Assembly: GCA_027063585.1 (NCBI GenBank)
Contig: JAMORM010000051.1
Location: 1-8,786 of the forward strand
Direction: 5' to 3'
DNA length: 8,786 nt
DNA from: Sulfurimonas sp.
Lineage (GTDB): Bacteria; Campylobacterota; Campylobacteria; Campylobacterales; Sulfurimonadaceae
The notes beneath the pieces are model-generated. The model searched no databases. It saw only the letters and a program-made list of their open reading frames with translations, and was not told the origin of the DNA. This document shows positions 6,922-8,786 of this stretch, one piece after another. How positions within the stretch are numbered: position 1 is the first letter of the stretch; every line of letters starts with the position of its first letter. A program made the position numbers and the translations under genes.

Positions 6922-8786
6922 TTAGTTTATTTTGATTGAGGCAATCTTTTTTTCTATTTCTTCAAATGTTTTTTCATAATGATAATCCACATTTTCAAGT
7001 TTTGCCATTTTTTCCATTTCATTCGCATTTTTTTGTAAAATTTCGATTCTAAAATTTCCGCTTGATCCTTTAATGCTGTGAGCTAAGAGAGCTATTTTTT
7101 TATAATTTCGCATTGTAATAGCTTGCGCAAGATCTACCATTGTATTTTTCATTTTTTTTATAAATAGTGTCAAAAGCATAATAAGTTCATCCTCATTTAA
7201 CATCAACTCTTTCTTCAATTTTTGAGAATCTAAGCCGATAATCTCTTTTTGATTTTCTAAAGATACATCAGTTTTATCTTCATAAGTCACACTGTATGAA
7301 TCTAATTTCAAATAAGCCATAAAAACACGCTCTAACTCTTTCAAGATCAAAGGTTTTCCCAAAAATGTGTCAAATCCATTGAGGAGACCTCTTTCTTTGC
7401 TTCCCTTTAATACATTAGCAGTCAATGCCGAAACAGGTGTATGACTTAAGCCCTCTGCCTCTTCATATTTTATAATTTTTGCTACAGCCTGAGCACCATT
7501 CATAATAGGCATCTGTTCATCCATAAGTATTAAATCATATGTATTGAGTTTGTAAAGAGCAACTGCTTCTTGCCCATTAACAGCCAAATCAAATGTTAAC
7601 CCGTATTTACTCAAAATAATTTTTATAAGTTCCTGATTTGCTTCATTGTCTTCGGCTACTAAAATATGCCCTTTAAATTTATTGGATATTTTTTTATCAT
7701 GTGTTAAAGAGAGTTCCGGATTAAGCAATTCATTAAATATTCTATGGATTTTAGAACAATATAAAGGAAAGCACATTGCATTAATATGATTGTATTGCTC
7801 GTATGTATCATACTCTCTACTCATCAATGCTATGTATTTTTTTTCTGAAGTTATTATCTCTTTTTGTATTTGTACATCACACTCTTCATGCACAAATACA
7901 CATATATCAAATTCACAATCGAGTGTATCAACAACACTAATATCCATCGCGAAAATTTCGGCATATTTTATAAAAGATTCATGTCTAAAATCTAAAACTT
8001 TATCTTTTGCGTAAACAACCATTTTTAATTTTTGAAAATCACTTATATCATTGAAAATCTGACATTCATCATTTTGAACTTCTACAGGTATATCCAACCA
8101 AAAGGTACTGCCCTTCCCGATTTTTGAATCTACATGAATACTGCCATGCATTAATTCTGCAAGTTGATGGGATATACACAGCCCTAAACCTGTTCCTTCT
8201 TTATTGTTATTTTCACTAGATTGTGCTTGCGTAAAAGCAACAAATATATTTTGTAAATCTAACTCGTTAATGCCGACACCGTTATCATTTACACTGATTT
8301 TGAGTTGTTTCTCATGGCAGCTTGCTTCAACTTTTATAACACCTCCAACGGGTGTAAATTTAATAGCATTACTTAAGAAATTAGAGACAATTTGCTTAAT
8401 TCTAAGAACATCACCAAATAACTCTTTTGGAATCCGAGGGTCGATAAATGAGGTGATAGTAATATCTTTAGAATTGGCACTCGCTACAAAAAGCTCCATT
8501 GTATGACTTAATTCTTCATGCAGAGAAAAAACTTTCGGCTCAATATTAAACTCACCGCTTCTGAGTTTTGAAAAATCCAAAATATCATTGATAATGCTCA
8601 ATAAATTTTCACCGCTGTTTAATATAATATCTAAATAATTTCTATGTTTGTTAGAAATATCTTCATCCATTAAAAGATTAACGAAACCTAAAATAGCATT
8701 CAACGGTGTGCGTATTTCATGTGACATATTGGAGAGAAAGTACTCTTTTGCCTGTGATGCACGTAAAGCTTCTTGTCTAGCATCTA
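6922..8786 (-). CDS. Hybrid sensor histidine kinase with receiver and HPt domains (N-terminus outside window)
   Basis: The C-terminal 620 residues of a BarA/TorS-type tripartite kinase; the frame is open to the right edge, so the sensor part is missing. Numbering from the methionine at 8727, which is not the true start: H-box SHEIRTPLN with H3, N-box around N120 (SNAIKFTP), DNGVGI (148-153), GTGLGL (178-183). A region at about 232-336 has receiver-like spacing but lacks the acidic pocket and reads as a pseudo-receiver. A genuine receiver follows (about 352-470) with D360, phospho-acceptor D403 (LILMDEQMP), T436 and K458. The HPt domain (about 505-600) has H550 in LAHSIKGSSGNF. Phosphate should pass H3 to D403 to H550 and then to a separate regulator. 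Nineteen further in-frame codons upstream of 8727 (DARQEALRASQAKEYFLSN) form the usual helix before the H-box. Confidence 0.95.
   Translation of the reverse strand, partial: DARQEALRASQAKEYFLSNMSHEIRTPLNAILGFVNLLMDEDISNKHRNYLDIILNSGENLLSIINDILDFSKLRSGEFNIEPKVFSLHEELSHTMELFVASANSKDITITSFIDPRIPKELFGDVLRIKQIVSNFLSNAIKFTPVGGVIKVEASCHEKQLKISVNDNGVGINELDLQNIFVAFTQAQSSENNNKEGTGLGLCISHQLAELMHGSIHVDSKIGKGSTFWLDIPVEVQNDECQIFNDISDFQKLKMVVYAKDKVLDFRHESFIKYAEIFAMDISVVDTLDCEFDICVFVHEECDVQIQKEIITSEKKYIALMSREYDTYEQYNHINAMCFPLYCSKIHRIFNELLNPELSLTHDKKISNKFKGHILVAEDNEANQELIKIILSKYGLTFDLAVNGQEAVALYKLNTYDLILMDEQMPIMNGAQAVAKIIKYEEAEGLSHTPVSALTANVLKGSKERGLLNGFDTFLGKPLILKELERVFMAYLKLDSYSVTYEDKTDVSLENQKEIIGLDSQKLKKELMLNEDELIMLLTLFIKKMKNTMVDLAQAITMRNYKKIALLAHSIKGSSGNFRIEILQKNANEMEKMAKLENVDYHYEKTFEEIEKKIASIKIN
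6934..6953 (+). terminator. Intrinsic terminator of the response regulator gene
   Basis: GATTG (6934-6938) and CAATC (6942-6946) form a 5-bp stem with a 3-nt loop, followed directly by seven T. It lies 14 bp after the stop codon, inside the last codons of the convergent kinase gene. The stem is short, so termination may be partial. Confidence 0.5.

Noticed and set aside
7790..8506. Plus-strand ORFs at 7790-8014 and 8204-8506
   Set aside because: They are antisense shadows of the hybrid kinase, whose conserved motifs fix the true frame.

Overview
The window is AT-rich DNA with tightly packed genes and looks like a chromosomal segment from a sulfur- or hydrogen-oxidising member of Campylobacterota (Sulfurimonas/Sulfurovum/Arcobacter-like). 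This rests on overall gene character: a zinc-binding-domain chemoreceptor, a periplasmic rhodanese, a hybrid sensor kinase with a separate winged-helix regulator, low G+C and A/T-rich spacers. No rRNA marker is present, so the taxonomy is inference. No tRNA, rRNA, CRISPR array or insertion-sequence transposase was seen.

Layout. Bases 1-906 (minus) hold the N-terminal two thirds of an NADP-type glutamate dehydrogenase, running off the left edge. A 181-bp divergent spacer with a three-times repeated 7-mer separates it from a transmembrane chemoreceptor (1088-2998, plus) with a C-terminal zinc-binding CZB domain. An unknown helical protein (3020-3391, minus) and a periplasmic rhodanese (3447-3845, plus) diverge from a perfectly symmetric -10 palindrome. 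The rhodanese is followed, with an ATGA overlap, by a 41-residue membrane peptide (3842-3967). A 157-residue protein of unknown function (3964-4437, minus) and a DUF445 membrane protein (4513-5220, plus) come next.

Bases 5221-5471 are the most unusual part. They form a nested palindromic element: 32-bp outer inverted-repeat arms enclose two imperfect hairpins of 99 and 98 bp. The hairpins share a related core, but each has its own self-complementary outer stem. The right outer arm is the 3' end of the neighbouring S4-domain gene (5472-5702, minus), and the left arm is a near-identical inverted copy of it. Next are a small GIY-YIG protein (5763-6008, minus), a response regulator (6168-6920, plus) and, ending one base away from it, a large hybrid histidine kinase (6922 to the right edge, minus) with kinase core, pseudo-receiver, receiver and HPt domains.

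How the genes work together. The right end carries phosphorelay parts (kinase, receiver, HPt, DNA-binding regulator) that could form one pathway, though their convergent arrangement proves nothing. The left end combines nitrogen assimilation and chemotaxis without an obvious link. Several convergent neighbours are so close that a plus-strand terminator hairpin lies inside the 3' coding end of the opposing gene.
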